From Gnetum montanum (Eukaryota > Streptophyta > Gnetopsida > Gnetales > Gnetaceae): a stretch of 64,000 nt of DNA. The DNA is taken from positions 133,397 to 197,396 of the forward strand of contig MNCI01038211.1 of NCBI GenBank assembly GCA_015680685.1. Reading direction: 5' to 3'. Numbering within the stretch: the stretch's first letter is position 1; each line of letters opens with the position of its first letter. Below are positions 45,042 to 56,480 of the stretch, in pieces. The position numbers were made by a program, and so were the translations under genes. The notes beneath the pieces were generated by a model. It made no database searches. It was not told the origin of the DNA and worked only from the letters and a program-made list of their open reading frames with translations.

Positions 45042-45295
45042 TGTTGCCGAGTATAATGTAACAGTAGGCAAGCTCAACACCAAGAACAAGAAAACACCGG
45101 ATCTGATACAACACAGATACAGAGAATGCAAGACCAAGAACAATAGTACCCGATGTGATACGCCACTGATACAGAATTCACGGTCAAGAACAATAGCAGT
45201 GCTTGCTTGATTTCTCACAATTCAGAAATTGGGATCGCAAATCGCATAGATACAGCGCGCACGCAGACAATACATATATGATATCACAATTGAAT
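45042..45295 (-). other. Likely 5' untranslated region of the host gene
   Basis: From the predicted transcription start, about 30 bases after the TATA box, to the ATG. It includes an in-frame stretch without stops (45042-45218) that would encode hydrophobic residues, but it lacks an ATG. If a non-AUG start were used, the protein would gain a strongly hydrophobic N-terminus. Confidence 0.5.
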
Positions 45296-45321
45296 TTTTG
45301 CTGAATTGGATTCTGTTCATC

Positions 45322-45328
45322 ATTTATA
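45322..45328 (-). promoter_or_regulatory. TATA box of the host gene
   Basis: TATAAAT on the minus strand, preceded by a GC-richer stretch (45340-45420) unlike the surrounding AT-rich DNA. It lies about 280 bp before the ATG. Confidence 0.6.
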
Positions 45329-45429
45329 GACAACGCTTCCTTTCAACGTAAATCTGTTTCGGTCTTGGTTTTGTTTCTGCCTTTGAAGTCCCAACGGCAT
45401 CTGTCCGGTCAGTTTCCAATAAAAATTTG

Positions 45430-46634
45430 AAATTGGAATATTCTTTTTAAAACGTATGATTAAATTCTAGGTCTTCGTTGGATATTGTAGGGTGCAGGTT
45501 TTGCTCATATGTCGAGTTATTCAAAAGTATGGAAAAATCATACATGTAAATTTCAATGTACTGAAAGCATGGATCAAAATACTCTAATCATAAATTTGAT
45601 TTACTTGGATCATGTCATTGCTACAAAATCCTACATTAATACAAATAACCTTATTAGGAGGCAACTTCATTACAATAAATGCTACATTTCATTTCATTTG
45701 TATATAAGTTTCATTATACATTAAATGAATTGCATCAAGATTGATATTTATGATGTTATAAGCTAATCACTTCAATTAATAGGTTGCCCTTTCAAATCAC
45801 ACTTAAAGACATCATTATATTTATGTATAATTCTTTTAAAAGTATTGTGTTGGCTATATGATTGTGAGTAGATTGAATTCCATGTGATCTCCTCTAGCAT
45901 ATCTTCTCATATTCGGGCTACACAAAGTATTCTTTAAGCCATAATATCCTATAATGATGCTTTGACAAGTGCTTTGACTTGAAATTAGAGACTATCCTAG
46001 AGTGACATAAGAGATAAGAGATAAAAGTTTTCATATATTATAAGGAATTCCCATGAAAATGCAATGTTAAAGCAAAATGGTCTTTTACGTAAGAAAATTT
46101 TAAGACACATGCAAATGGATTTTAGTTTAACATACACAATTTGACAAAATTGGAAATGTTGGAAGGTTTTGGGCACACTATCTAGCCCCCAACATTTAGA
46201 CTTTTGATTATAATGCAAAGACCCTCTCTCACAAAACAATAATGAAAATTCTATTCATAGGTTCCTAGCATCACTTTTTTAAACAATCCTACCACTACCT
46301 TGCAACATTGCCCAAGTAATAATAGGATCCATAATATTATTTAAATATAATTTAAAAATGAAATATGCTTTTAATATAATAAATGATTTGATGGTAAAAC
46401 CTCTAAATTACAAAAGAAAGGTTGTGAATTCAAAACTTATTATGATTTAAATTTTTCTGTTATTTTTCACCATCGTGATTTTTTAGTGTATTTCCATGTT
46501 TTTCCACCTATGACTATTTTTAATTTTAACATTTATTTTAACTTCAATATTAATTGTGTACTATGCAAGGTTTGAATGGGATGATCATGCAATGGGATTT
46601 CTTGGGTTGTCAAAAAAATTGAGAATAAGATATG
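45430..46634. other. Unassigned AT-rich DNA
   Basis: Upstream flank of the host gene up to copy 3. Short open frames only, no motif, no repeat boundary. Confidence 0.5.
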
Positions 46635-47431
46635 TGATGAGCGGCGAGGTACCCCTACGCCCAACCATATGAATCACTAAGGGGTTCACTCGTGATCCGG
46701 TCGAATTTCGTGGACCTATAGTTCTCCAGTGCACTAGTTCCTCTAGGAAGTGAAATGCACATTAAGAATGTTCGTTGTCTTCCCAACTACACTTGTGAAG
46801 CTCAAGGATATGGTTTAAGTGTAATTGAGGTACATGATTTTTATCATTTTATGTTTTATAAGTTTAATTGCCTATAACAATAATGAAAGGTACAGTAATT
46901 TAGGATCTAATTTATCTATTGCCTAGCTAGTCTAACACAAGTATCCATCCCACTTTCCTAAACACATATAATGTTGCTGGGCTACGAAATGTTAAGCATT
47001 GCTAGGTTACCAAGCACTATATGTATGCTCAAAGTGGTCGTGCTTGTGTTAATTAACAACTAGAAATTAATTGCTTAATTTAAATGCATTAAAGTAAAGT
47101 GCATTAAAGGAAGCATTAATCTATTCTTAGTGCTGCAAGGATTATCAAGAGTTCATTTTTATTTCTGTCACATTGCTGCGCTTAGGTACATCAATGTTTG
47201 AACAAAGATCCGTACACACTCAAACTCCTGCTGCAGGCACTCAGAAAATATTCTAACTCTAGAGGAAACAAACTACAAGAGCTTCACTAACTATGACAAA
47301 AATTGATATGAAAATTGTGAGCCCAAGTGCTATATTTATAGGTTGGCATATACCTTACGACATCGGATATCCAACATCACATCTTGGCTCTGACATTGGA
47401 TACTTGACATTGAGGCTCCAACAAACTTTGA
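46635..47431 (-). repeat. Copy 3, 3' LTR
   Basis: The left edge is TGATGAGCGGCGAGGTACCCC. The right edge is estimated where similarity to 56480 fades and the 3' non-coding region shared with copy 1 begins (TCTTTACAAAATTGG near 47457). The U3 end has ACATCGGATATCC and ACATTGGATAC-type short repeats. Confidence 0.78.
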
Positions 47432-49369
47432 GTGCCCAAGTGTATGAAGTTACAATCTTTACAAAATTGGATGTTCATGATAAGTGAACACCTTGGATAA
47501 AACTAACATCCAACACCTCTTGGTAGCTGAAGAGTGAGAGAGAAGATCCCATTATCATGAACAGTCCTCATTGTGTGGTACTACCATATTATCCTTGGTG
47601 AAAATAGTCTTGCTTCCAGTCCATGCTTTCCACTGCAATCACAATAGAATCATGAATTAGTATGCAATGTGTAACACATAGTTGTTAAATGCCTTATCTC
47701 ATTGGTGGTTACATTTGGCTAGGTTGTGATTGTGGCAGATTGATTCCTTTAGTAGTGTTAACAGGAAGGCTAACAAATAGGGTAAAATAGATAAGTGGTC
47801 CATTAAATTTGAAAAATTTCTACACAAGAAAATATTTGAAGAGGATGTAATAATTCACAACAATGAAAAGGAAAGCTCACTAAAAAATGAAGATGTGCAC
47901 AATTGGATGTCATTGATGAGGTAAACAAAAGAATTTAATTAGAAGAGTGTCTAAGGGTAAAAAACTTAACTAACTCAACCAAAAGATATACAAGTGGGTC
48001 CTCCCCAAAGTAGGCATAAGCCTTTCATGCCCTTGAATAACTTTAAACCAAAGAGTCCATGGGCCCCGTGGATGATTAATGGTTATGGAAGGTTAAGTAC
48101 AAAAACCTGGAAGAAACTACCTAAGAATTTCAACACATCAAACCAGGACATCAAACAAGAACATGAAACCAACAGTGAGGTGAGACATGGAAAGCATAGA
48201 TGGATGAGAGAGAATGAAATGGAGTTCCTGATTAAGGTCACATGAAGTCCTTTGTGAATTTTATGGTTAAATGACTTGATAAGATCCATCATTAGTCCAG
48301 ACCAAAACAAGCCACATTCAGTGACTTTGCATCACCATTCTAAAACCAGTCCATCCCCCTGTGATACAAGAGTGCTCCCATAGAACAACCACCATTTCTT
48401 ATTAGAGAAGAAAAGAGAAGTAGGAAGTGATGAAGGGCCTTAGTTAGAGAGGACCTTCAAGCATGGGTAACATGTCTTTCTAGTCCCATAACCAGTGCTT
48501 GTAGCCCATTTATTGTGTTTAAGGAATGTGCTTTGAATTCTCATTTTTTTTTTTTGAAATGGAAACCACACCATGCAAAGAAACATGCATTTATTTTGTC
48601 TAAGGGATGTGCTTTGAATTCCCATCATTTTTTTGATGAAAACCACACCATGCAAAGACTTATTCAACTTCCTTTTATTGGTCGACACAAAATGGTAAGA
48701 AATCCATGAAAACACACATGCACCTAGGCAAATAGAAAGGCACGAAGAATACTGAATCCCCTTGAAATCACATCCTATTCAAACCTTTGAATCCTTTCCA
48801 ATTCTAGAAACTACCAAAGTGATAAGTTTGTTAAAGTTTCATTAATGAAAAAAGGACTGCACATTTCTAGAACAAGGAAAACCATAGAGTTTGTGGATGG
48901 GTAGATGTTGTGGACTCATTGCTTATTGCATGAAAAAGAACCATGTCCTAATCATCAATAACAAAATTTAAAGCTAGAATCCATACACCAACAATAAAAT
49001 AACAAAATAGTGCATACCATCATCAAACAACGTATTACCACTATACCTAACACTTATTAACAAAAGGTTAGAAAGTCACATCAAAGTAAAATAAAATAAA
49101 ATATAAAAGAAAGTATAAAATTTTCAAGAAATAGAAAATTTACTAATGATGGTGTAAAACAAAAATTAGAAAAGATAAATAATCATGAAAATAAGAAGAT
49201 GCAAAATAAAGAATGTGTAAAACAAAAAGTTGTAAACCAAAGAATATGTAAAACAAAAAGATGAAAAACTAAGGAGCCACTTATATGGTTAGCATGGGTG
49301 GCCATCTCCCCCACAACTAAGTTGAAAGAAGAAGATCCAAGATATGGAGCATGGTTGTCTATCTGATGA
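47432..49369 (-). other. Copy 3 3' non-coding region
   Basis: This matches copy 1 on both sides of copy 1's extra reading frame: 47450-47560 with 13390-13600, and 47640 onward with 16420 onward, so the extra region is cleanly missing. It includes an approximately 81-bp internal duplication at 48510-48661. No gene is supported. Confidence 0.62.
48510..48661. repeat. Two-copy direct repeat inside copy 3
   Basis: Units at 48510-48590 and 48591-48661 share TTATTKTGTYTAAGGRATGTG, CTTTGAATTC and ACCACACCATGCAAAG. Copy 2 has a single version near 35840-35900. The poly-T tract between the shared parts differs in length. Confidence 0.75.
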
Positions 49370-50580
49370 GGTGATTGTTGTATTAGATGGCTTATGCTCA
49401 TGGAAAGGTTTGATTTGTTGGATGCTGACCAATTGTTTCTTTTCTGGGCTCTTAGGTTTGTAGGTCATCATGGCCCTAGAAGGAAAATTTTTGTAAATGT
49501 TGTAAGGTCCTTTATGCAATGTTTGAAACTTAGTTCATTGAGGTATGTGTGTGGGGTTCTAGTACAAAACCTTATCTCTTAATTGAAATTTGACTTTTCT
49601 AATTTTAAGGTCATGATGCTTTTTGTTGTAGGCCCTGTGTAGCTCATTAGATGATAGGGCCACCAATTGATTTTCATCTAGTAAGTTGAGATTCATTAGT
49701 CTTTCTTTTTGTGGTAGACTCAAGTCAAGGTCGAGGTCATAGGTTGTTGAAAGTGTACGGAGCTTCGATTGAATAGGAAGTGTTGATAATCTCCCATACA
49801 TAAGCTTATAGGGAGAATAGCCTATAGGAAGTTTACATGTTGAGTGGTAGGCCCAAAGGACATCGTTGAGTTTTGTGCTCCAATATTTCCTATATTTACT
49901 AATGGTTCTTATTAGAATCCTTGTGATTTCCCTATTGGTAACCTCAGCTTGACCATTGGCTTGGGGGTAGTAGGATACTATGAGTTTATGTTCAACCCCC
50001 AAGCATTGCATGAGCTTCCAAAAAGTAGTGCTTGTAAAGTGAGTTTCATTATTAGAAATTAATGCACATGGCATACCAAACATATTTACAACATTTTTTT
50101 GTACAAACTAAGAAGTAGTAAAAGATGTACAGTTGATGACAACTAAAAATTATACCCATTTTGTATAATAGTCAACAACAACTATGATGTACGCCTTTCC
50201 ATTTGACATGGGCATGATGGAACCCATGAAATCAATACCTCATATGTCAAAGGGTTCCAGTGGTTGAATCCATTACTGAGGTCCCTCCATTTGAGCAGTT
50301 ATTCCACCATCTTGTTGGCATCATTCATAAGAGCGAATGTAATGGTGAGCAATCCTAAATATTTTTTGGCAATAGTACTTGCCATCAAGATTTTAATGGT
50401 CGTGCATCTTCCAACATAGTGTCCTCCACAAGGACCTTCATGAGTATCTTGGAAAACACATAGTTAATTGGCATTAGGGACATACCAACAAACTAGGCCA
50501 TTGGCACACACCTTGTAGAGGTGTTCATTAATCTCCATGAAGTGTTTTACCTGGTGAAGAAACTGCTATTTCTTCTGGTG
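49370..50580 (-). pseudogene. Copy 3 integrase, inactivated
   Basis: The longest open piece, 49559-50083, holds the end of the catalytic core: ISNNETHFTSTTFWKLMQ, where the second catalytic Asp has become Asn, and YYPQANGQAEVTNREITRIL with the catalytic Glu kept. It continues through KLPIGYSPYKLMYGRL to KIRKVKFQLRDKVLY. A GPY motif (KGPYNIYKNFPSRAMM) lies at 49440-49510. The zinc-binding N-terminal part is readable near 50400-50540 but broken. Confidence 0.8.
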
Positions 50581-50589
50581 GTCCAACCC

Positions 50590-51290
50590 TTATGGCATCT
50601 CTTGGATGAGAAGATAGGTGAGAATGGAATCATACCATTTAGTCTCATTGGAAAATTGTTTAGTTATAGCCCTAGCAAAGAGGAGTTCATCAGGAAACAT
50701 ATCAGATAGTGGATTTTTTTCCTCTTTGTTGTCCCATTGCCACCAATACAAGTAATCAACAACCACATTCTCAGTGCCTTTTTGATCTACCAATGTAAGA
50801 TTGAATTCCTGCAAGATCACTAGCCACCATGTGACATGGGGGCTTACCATTGGCTTGTTCATCAAGAAGCAAATAGCACTGTGGTCCATGTGCACAAATA
50901 GCTTGTATCCAAGCACATAATGCCTAAACTTCTCTAGAGCAAACANCAGCTTGTATCCAAGCACATAATGCCTAAACTTCTCTAGAGCAAACACCACTGC
51001 CATCAATTCCTTTTTTATGGTGGTGTAGTTTAGTTGTGCATCCATAATGCTTTGGCTAGCACACTAGTTGTCATCCATCTATGTAAGCATGGCTTCCAAG
51101 GCATAATTTGATGCATTTGTTATGACATGGAAGGGTTTGGACTAATTAGGTGCTTGTAAAATTAGAGTTTCCACAAGTTTTTCTTTCAGTTGCTAGAATG
51201 CTTTTTTACATTCCATTGTCCAAAAAAATGGAGCATATTTCTTTGTTAGCTCCACCAATGGTTTTGTGATCTTAGAGAAATTATCTATGA
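50590..51290 (-). pseudogene. Copy 3 RNase H, with assembly duplication
   Basis: The open segment at 50590-51045 reads YTTIKKELMAVVFALEKFRH, then FVHMDHSAICFLMNKPMV and LQEFNLTLVDQKGTENVVV, the typical order of a gypsy RNase H. FALEKFRHYVLGYKL appears twice because of the duplication around the N at 50946. Confidence 0.82.
50900..50993 (-). repeat. Exact 46-bp duplication around a single N (assembly join)
   Basis: 50900-50945 and 50948-50993 are identical, with N at 50946. It inserts a second copy of one RNase H strand and is best explained as unmerged contig ends. Confidence 0.87.
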
Positions 51291-51379
51291 ATCATTGGTA
51301 GTAGCTAGTATGTTCCAGGAATGATCGAACATCTTTGATAGTTTTTGCTTAGCGGGTGATTTCTTGGATGACCCTTATT

Positions 51380-52080
51380 TTCTCAAGGTCTACCTCAATT
51401 CCTACTTGTGATATTCTATGCCCCAATACAATGCCTTCCTAGACCATTAAGTGACTTTTTTTCCAATTAATCCGCAAGTTGGTTTCAATGCATCATTTTA
51501 GCAATTGCTTAAGGTGGTCTAGGGCTTGCTCAAATGTAGCACCATAAGTGGAGAAGTCATCCATGTAGACTTTCACACCACTTCCAATTTTCGATTGAAA
51601 AATTCTCAAAACTAAATGTTAGAATGTAGCAGGAGCATTGCATAGACCACAAGGCATCTTACGATATGCAAAAGTTCCCCAAGGACTTGTGAATGTTGTT
51701 TTGGCCTAGTCCTCTAGTGCAATTTGAATTTGGTTATAGCCATTATAACCATCTAGAAAACTATAGTAGAAATGCCTAGATATTGTGTCTAACACCTAAT
51801 TAACAAATGTTAATGAAAAATGATCCTTGAATGTTGTCATATTCAATAGCTAAAAATCAATGTAGACCCACCCCTTGCCACCTTTCTTTGGCACAATCAT
51901 GAGTGGACTAACCCACTTACTATCTACAATGGGATAAATGAACCCTACCTTGAGGAGTTTGATTTCCTCTTTGGCAATCTACTTCAATTTGGGGTTCAAT
52001 CACCTCTATGGTTGTCTCTTTGGTTTCATGGCTAGATTAGTGTAGATGCAATGTTGTCATATCCTAGGATCAATCCCTAT
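51380..52080 (-). pseudogene. Copy 3 reverse transcriptase, decayed
   Basis: Motif A is readable as FLDGYNGYNQI near 51731-51771 and motif C as KVYMDDFS near 51552-51575, so the catalytic aspartates remain. The finger region (SPLMIVPKKGGKGW-type) is near 51870-51910. Frameshifts and stops interrupt the domain. Confidence 0.78.
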
Positions 52081-52569
52081 GAGTTTAGGATATGACCAAG
52101 CAAAAGCTAATAACCATTTTTAAATCATATTCAATAGCATCTTTTTTTGTTCTAGAGAAAGATTTGCATTTATTATGACTAGCTTCCCATTTTTTAAAAA
52201 CACATATTCATTATGGCCTACAGTGTTTTTATTTCAAGGGGTTATTGCTTAAAATTTTTAGGAATTTCCAACTCTCCCCAATAAGTATCATCATTTGCAT
52301 CATCCAAGCATTAGTGATGAACTTGCTCTAGTTCATCCATGCCTTTGACATATGCACATGTCAGGCTCTCATTCGGTTCCATGCAAAGTGTGCTACTCTC
52401 AGAATCAATGATTAGCCATTGGGTGCCCTCTTGATTTATGGCTACTGTATACAAACACATTTGAATTTCTGCTTTTGCTGCACACTACTTACATGTAGAG
52501 ATAGATGCTTGTTTCACAGCCCAAATTTTCTACACATAATTACACCTTGTATCATTGTATACATTGCGT

Positions 52570-52930
52570 GGAACTCACTTCTTCTTGATCTTTTCAAATG
52601 AATTTTCTTTGGATATTTTATGGGAAAGATCTTTGATGTCCATTCTTGCATCAATGGTGCTAAGCCATGCCCTTCCCATGATGATTGGAAAATCCCCTTT
52701 ACAGTTCTCCACTTTGATCACTAGGAAATTGGTAGGATAAGACCACCCACAGATAGTGGTCATAATGTCTTCTACCAGTCTTAATGGAATAGTGATGAAT
52801 TGGTTTGCCAATTCTAATATGATATTGCTCTTCTTTAAAGAAGGCAGGTTTCATGTAGTATACATGTCATGAGAGGTTATGTTGACACTAGAACTTGAGT
52901 AGAGAAGAGCTTTACATGGTTCATTCCCAG
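52570..52930 (-). pseudogene. Copy 3 aspartic protease, active site lost
   Basis: The active-site loop near 52895-52915 reads ALLYSSSSVNIT where LDSGS is expected: both the catalytic Asp and the Gly are changed. The downstream half at 52575-52811 is open and reads NFLVIKVENCKGDFPIIMGR followed by AWLSTIDA. Confidence 0.78.
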
Positions 52931-53689
52931 CAATCTACAAATAAATTAGACTTCTAGGATCTACTAACTTCCTAGGAAGGTTTCCATCATAGATCTAATT
53001 AGATACAGTGTGAGTAAGCATAATAGTATGGATCTTGGGTGATGTTTGGTTTAAAGGGGACTCAAAGGTATTTGAGATAGAGGAAGACAAAGGAATAGGG
53101 TTGTCAATTGTAGGTGTATTTGAGGGCTTAGGTGGATTGCATGATTGGAAGAAAGGTTTTTCCTTTGATTGAGTATCCAAACCACTTAGTTGATTAACTA
53201 GTTAAAGGTTAATGACCCTAGTAGTGTTGCGTTGTTGTGGTTGAGTTGGTAGTTCACCTTGCATAGATGGAGCAGGTGGTAGTTGTATGGCTAGAGGAGG
53301 AAGATGTGCAAGAACAAAATGAGGATAAGGGTAAGAGGTGGTATTCCTCCTTGCATGTGGAGAATGTGTTTAGTAATTATCAAGAGGGTAGTAGTTTGGA
53401 AAGTAAAAAAATGACTAAAGGAGTCACGTGGAGACAAGGGTTGCTGAACGTAATACCCATATGGATAAGGTAGTTTGTAAGGGTATTACTTCCTTGGTGA
53501 TGCTAGCGCTCATGACTGTGGTTACTACCACTATTGATACTACTCATATGGTTGTGGTGGAGTTCCACTTGGATAATATTGTTGTTGCTGGTGGAACTAC
53601 CTAAAATTACCTTGAGAATAAGGTAATCTTCTAGATGTTTGCCTTTGTGTTAGTCATGAATTCAAAGCATACACCGAAAAATCTTGTAA

Positions 53690-55557
53690 GTGTGACACTA
53701 TGGGGCAACATCCCTTAGGATGATCATACTAGTATATGTCACATCCACCATCATCATCTAAATCAATTCCCACAACATCTTCTATTGCAAAAATCTTACC
53801 CTTACCTCTTTAATAGACATGTTCAACTTCTTTGTACCTCCTTCGCTCATGCTCACTACCTTGTTCTTTGGACTTTTTAGCAATTTTTAGGATAACTTGA
53901 AATTTACTATCCATGGAGTCCCATAATTGATCAACCTTAGTTGTAATTTCAGATTGAAATTTTTAGAGTGGAAAGATTTTCTTATTCACCACCTCATCAG
54001 GTGCAAATTCTTCCTCACTATTACAGAATCGAACCTTTCTCTTGTGAATAGAAGGATCGTGGTTGTACTCTTCTGCATTTTCTCTCTTTTTTTTAATTCA
54101 TCCTCCTCTTTAGCTACTTGCTTAATTAGTCTTTGTATCTAATGAGCACTTAATTCTAATAGTCACCCTTGGGCATAGACACCAAGGGTTCTCCTTGTTT
54201 TAGATCGAAGCTCATCTACAAGGTGGCAAAGTTGATCTAGTTGAGAATACCCATGGCCAAGACATTTATGCATTAATGAATAGTATTGACTAATGGTGGA
54301 ATCTAAGGGTTTATGTGTTCCTTATTTCCATCCTTAGATTTTCCTTCTCAAGTTGGACACTCTGGACTATATTTGATATTTTTCATAGAACAATTCATAC
54401 ATGGTACTCTAGCATCTAATAGATTTCGGTTCTAAGGACTCGTACTAGTTTTCTACTTCTTTAATGAGTGTCTATGGAAACAACTTAAGCTTTTGCCACT
54501 CATTCTTTATGTTTTGCAAGGCACATGCATCTTGAAAATCTTGGAGATGATTTTGTGAATCAAAGTTACATTCCCCTTCAAATCTAAGGATATTATTCAT
54601 ATCTAGCCTCTTGATCCAGCTATCCTTCAAGTGCCTTGTTGGAATTCGTACTACCTCTACAATATTTAGCATACTTCAAGTAGCAAGAAAATGCTCATGA
54701 AGTCCTTGATTTAGATGCCTATGATGCCCTCTATTGTTCCTTCATTCATGGTGATGTGTCTCTCTTGAATGTCTACACCCTTGATCTTGCCTTTCTTGAT
54801 GGTCTCTTTGATCATTTCAGTCCCGTTGGTCATTTTTTCACCTCCATCATGGTCTCACCTCTTGTGATTGTGATTAGAGCGAGAAGAAGAAGAAGATGAT
54901 GATGACAAAGGTAAAGAGGAAGGAGGACTAGCACCATCACGGTGCCTACTACCACCTCTTCGGTGATTGTGACCACAATCATGATCTTGTTTCTTGTTTG
55001 CATCCTTGCCTTGACTTGCCTCTTTGGATCCTTTTTTGTCATTAGATTCATTCTTACCAAAACTAGGATTGTGAATTGTGAACTGAAAGTTCTAATTTTG
55101 ACCTCCTTCATTGAAGTCAAAGAGAGGAATTTCATTCAACGAAAAACCCTCAGAGAAGGGTTTTCCACCATCGTTTTGGTATAATAGGAATGAGGAATCA
55201 TTAAATCCTTTTCCCAAATTCATGACATTTTTCTAATTGGCAATCCCAGAGAAATTGTGCCTCAGTGGGATGATAATCCCTAGCATCAAAATCTTGCATA
55301 ACATACTCAACATGACATTCTTGAAGACCCATATGGATAAGTATTTGGTGAAGCATTGCAGGAATAAACTGATCAGGCAGCAACACAATGTTGCCCTCCA
55401 TGCCACACCACCACAGCTATTCATCTTGATGTAGGATGAAGGTGAAATTAAGTACATACTCATCAGGATGAGCATATATCATTCGATATTGTTGAGGCAC
55501 CGACTGATGAGCTTCATCAGAATTTAGTGAAGAAGCACTCTTGTGAGAAGAAGACAT
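53690..55557 (-). pseudogene. Copy 3 gag, decayed
   Basis: The start codon complement is at 55555-55557 (MSSSHKSASSLNS). Next comes NFTFILHQDEQLWWCGMEGN (near 55390-55450). A linker rich in Arg, Ser and Asp follows (54830-55130), then the gag core with NNILRFEGECNFDSQNHLQD (near 54560-54610). The zinc knuckle remnant near 53701-53750 reads CDIY, then a stop, then YDHPKGCC, with the second Cys replaced by Tyr. Many stops. Confidence 0.78.
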
Positions 55558-55700
55558 TTTCAATTAGATGATAAAAATGTAGTGTGCTTTGAAATTTTTG
55601 TTGTAGTAATTATAAAATATGGTATGACTCTTAGGTTCATTCCAATAATTTTGAACGATTTCCACTAAATCCTATATAGCACACAAAACAACCAAAAGGT

Positions 55701-55717
55701 CCTCAACAACTGTGCCA
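55701..55717 (-). other. Copy 3 primer-binding site
   Basis: The minus strand reads TGGCACAGTTGTTGAGG, one base from the 5' LTR, again matching the tRNA-Asp complement with transitions. Confidence 0.75.
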
Positions 55718-55718
55718 A

Positions 55719-56480
55719 TGATAAGCAACGAGGTATACCTAGTTGAATTCCATGGACCTATAGTTCTCCAATCAACTAGTTCCTCTAAGAAGTAAAATGG
55801 GCATTGAGAACATTCGTTGTCTGCCCAAATATACTTGTGAAGCTCAAGGATATGGTTTAAGTGAAATTGAGGTACATGATTTTTATCATTTTATGTTTTA
55901 TAAGTTTAATCACCTATAACAATAATGAAAGGTAGAGTAATTTAGGATCTAATTTATCCACTACCTAGCTAGCATAACAAAAGTACCCATCCTACTTTCT
56001 TGAATACATATAGCGCTACTAGGCTACCAAATGTTAAGCGTTGTTGGGTTACCAAGCACTATATGTATGCTCGAAGTGGTCATGATTGTGTTCATTAACA
56101 ACTAGAAATTAATTGTTTAATTTAAATGCATTAAAGTAAAGTGTATTAAAGGAAACATTAATCTATTCTCAGTGCTACAAGGATTATCAAAAGAGTTCAT
56201 TTTTACTCCCATCACACTGCTGCACTTGGTACATCAGTGTTCAAACAAAGATCTATACACACTCAGACTCTTACTATGGGCACTCAGAAAATATTCTAAG
56301 TTTGGAGGAAAAAAATTGCAAGAGCTTCGCTAACTATGAAAAAAGTTGATATGAAAATCATGAGCCCAAGTGCTATATTTGTATGTTGGTGTCTACCCCA
56401 TGACATCAGATATCTAACATCGCATCTTGGCTCCAACATTGGATACTCAAGGTTAAGGCTTCGACATCGAATACTTGATG
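55719..56480 (-). repeat. Copy 3, 5' LTR
   Basis: Left edge TGATAAG. Compared with the 3' LTR it lacks about 45 bp just inside this edge (the segment holding CCCAACCATATGAATCAC). The right edge near 56480 is estimated from CTTGA against CTTTGA in the other LTR. Confidence 0.75.

Larger units (their letters stand above)
46635..56480 (-). mobile_element. Copy 3: Athila-like retrotransposon, inactive
   Basis: A 9.8-kb minus-strand element with LTRs at 46635 to about 47431 and 55719 to about 56480, primer-binding site, gag, protease, RT, RNase H and integrase remnants. Left edge TGATGAG is exact; the right edge is uncertain and I found no target duplication (left flank ATATG). Compared with copy 1 it lacks about 2.8 kb, the extra 3' reading frame. 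RT keeps YMDD, but protease and integrase have lost key residues. Confidence 0.85.

Noticed and set aside
47424-47440. A polypurine tract for copy 3 next to its 3' LTR
   Set aside because: The expected GTCATGGGGGTA-like sequence is not readable here; the LTR edge itself is uncertain.
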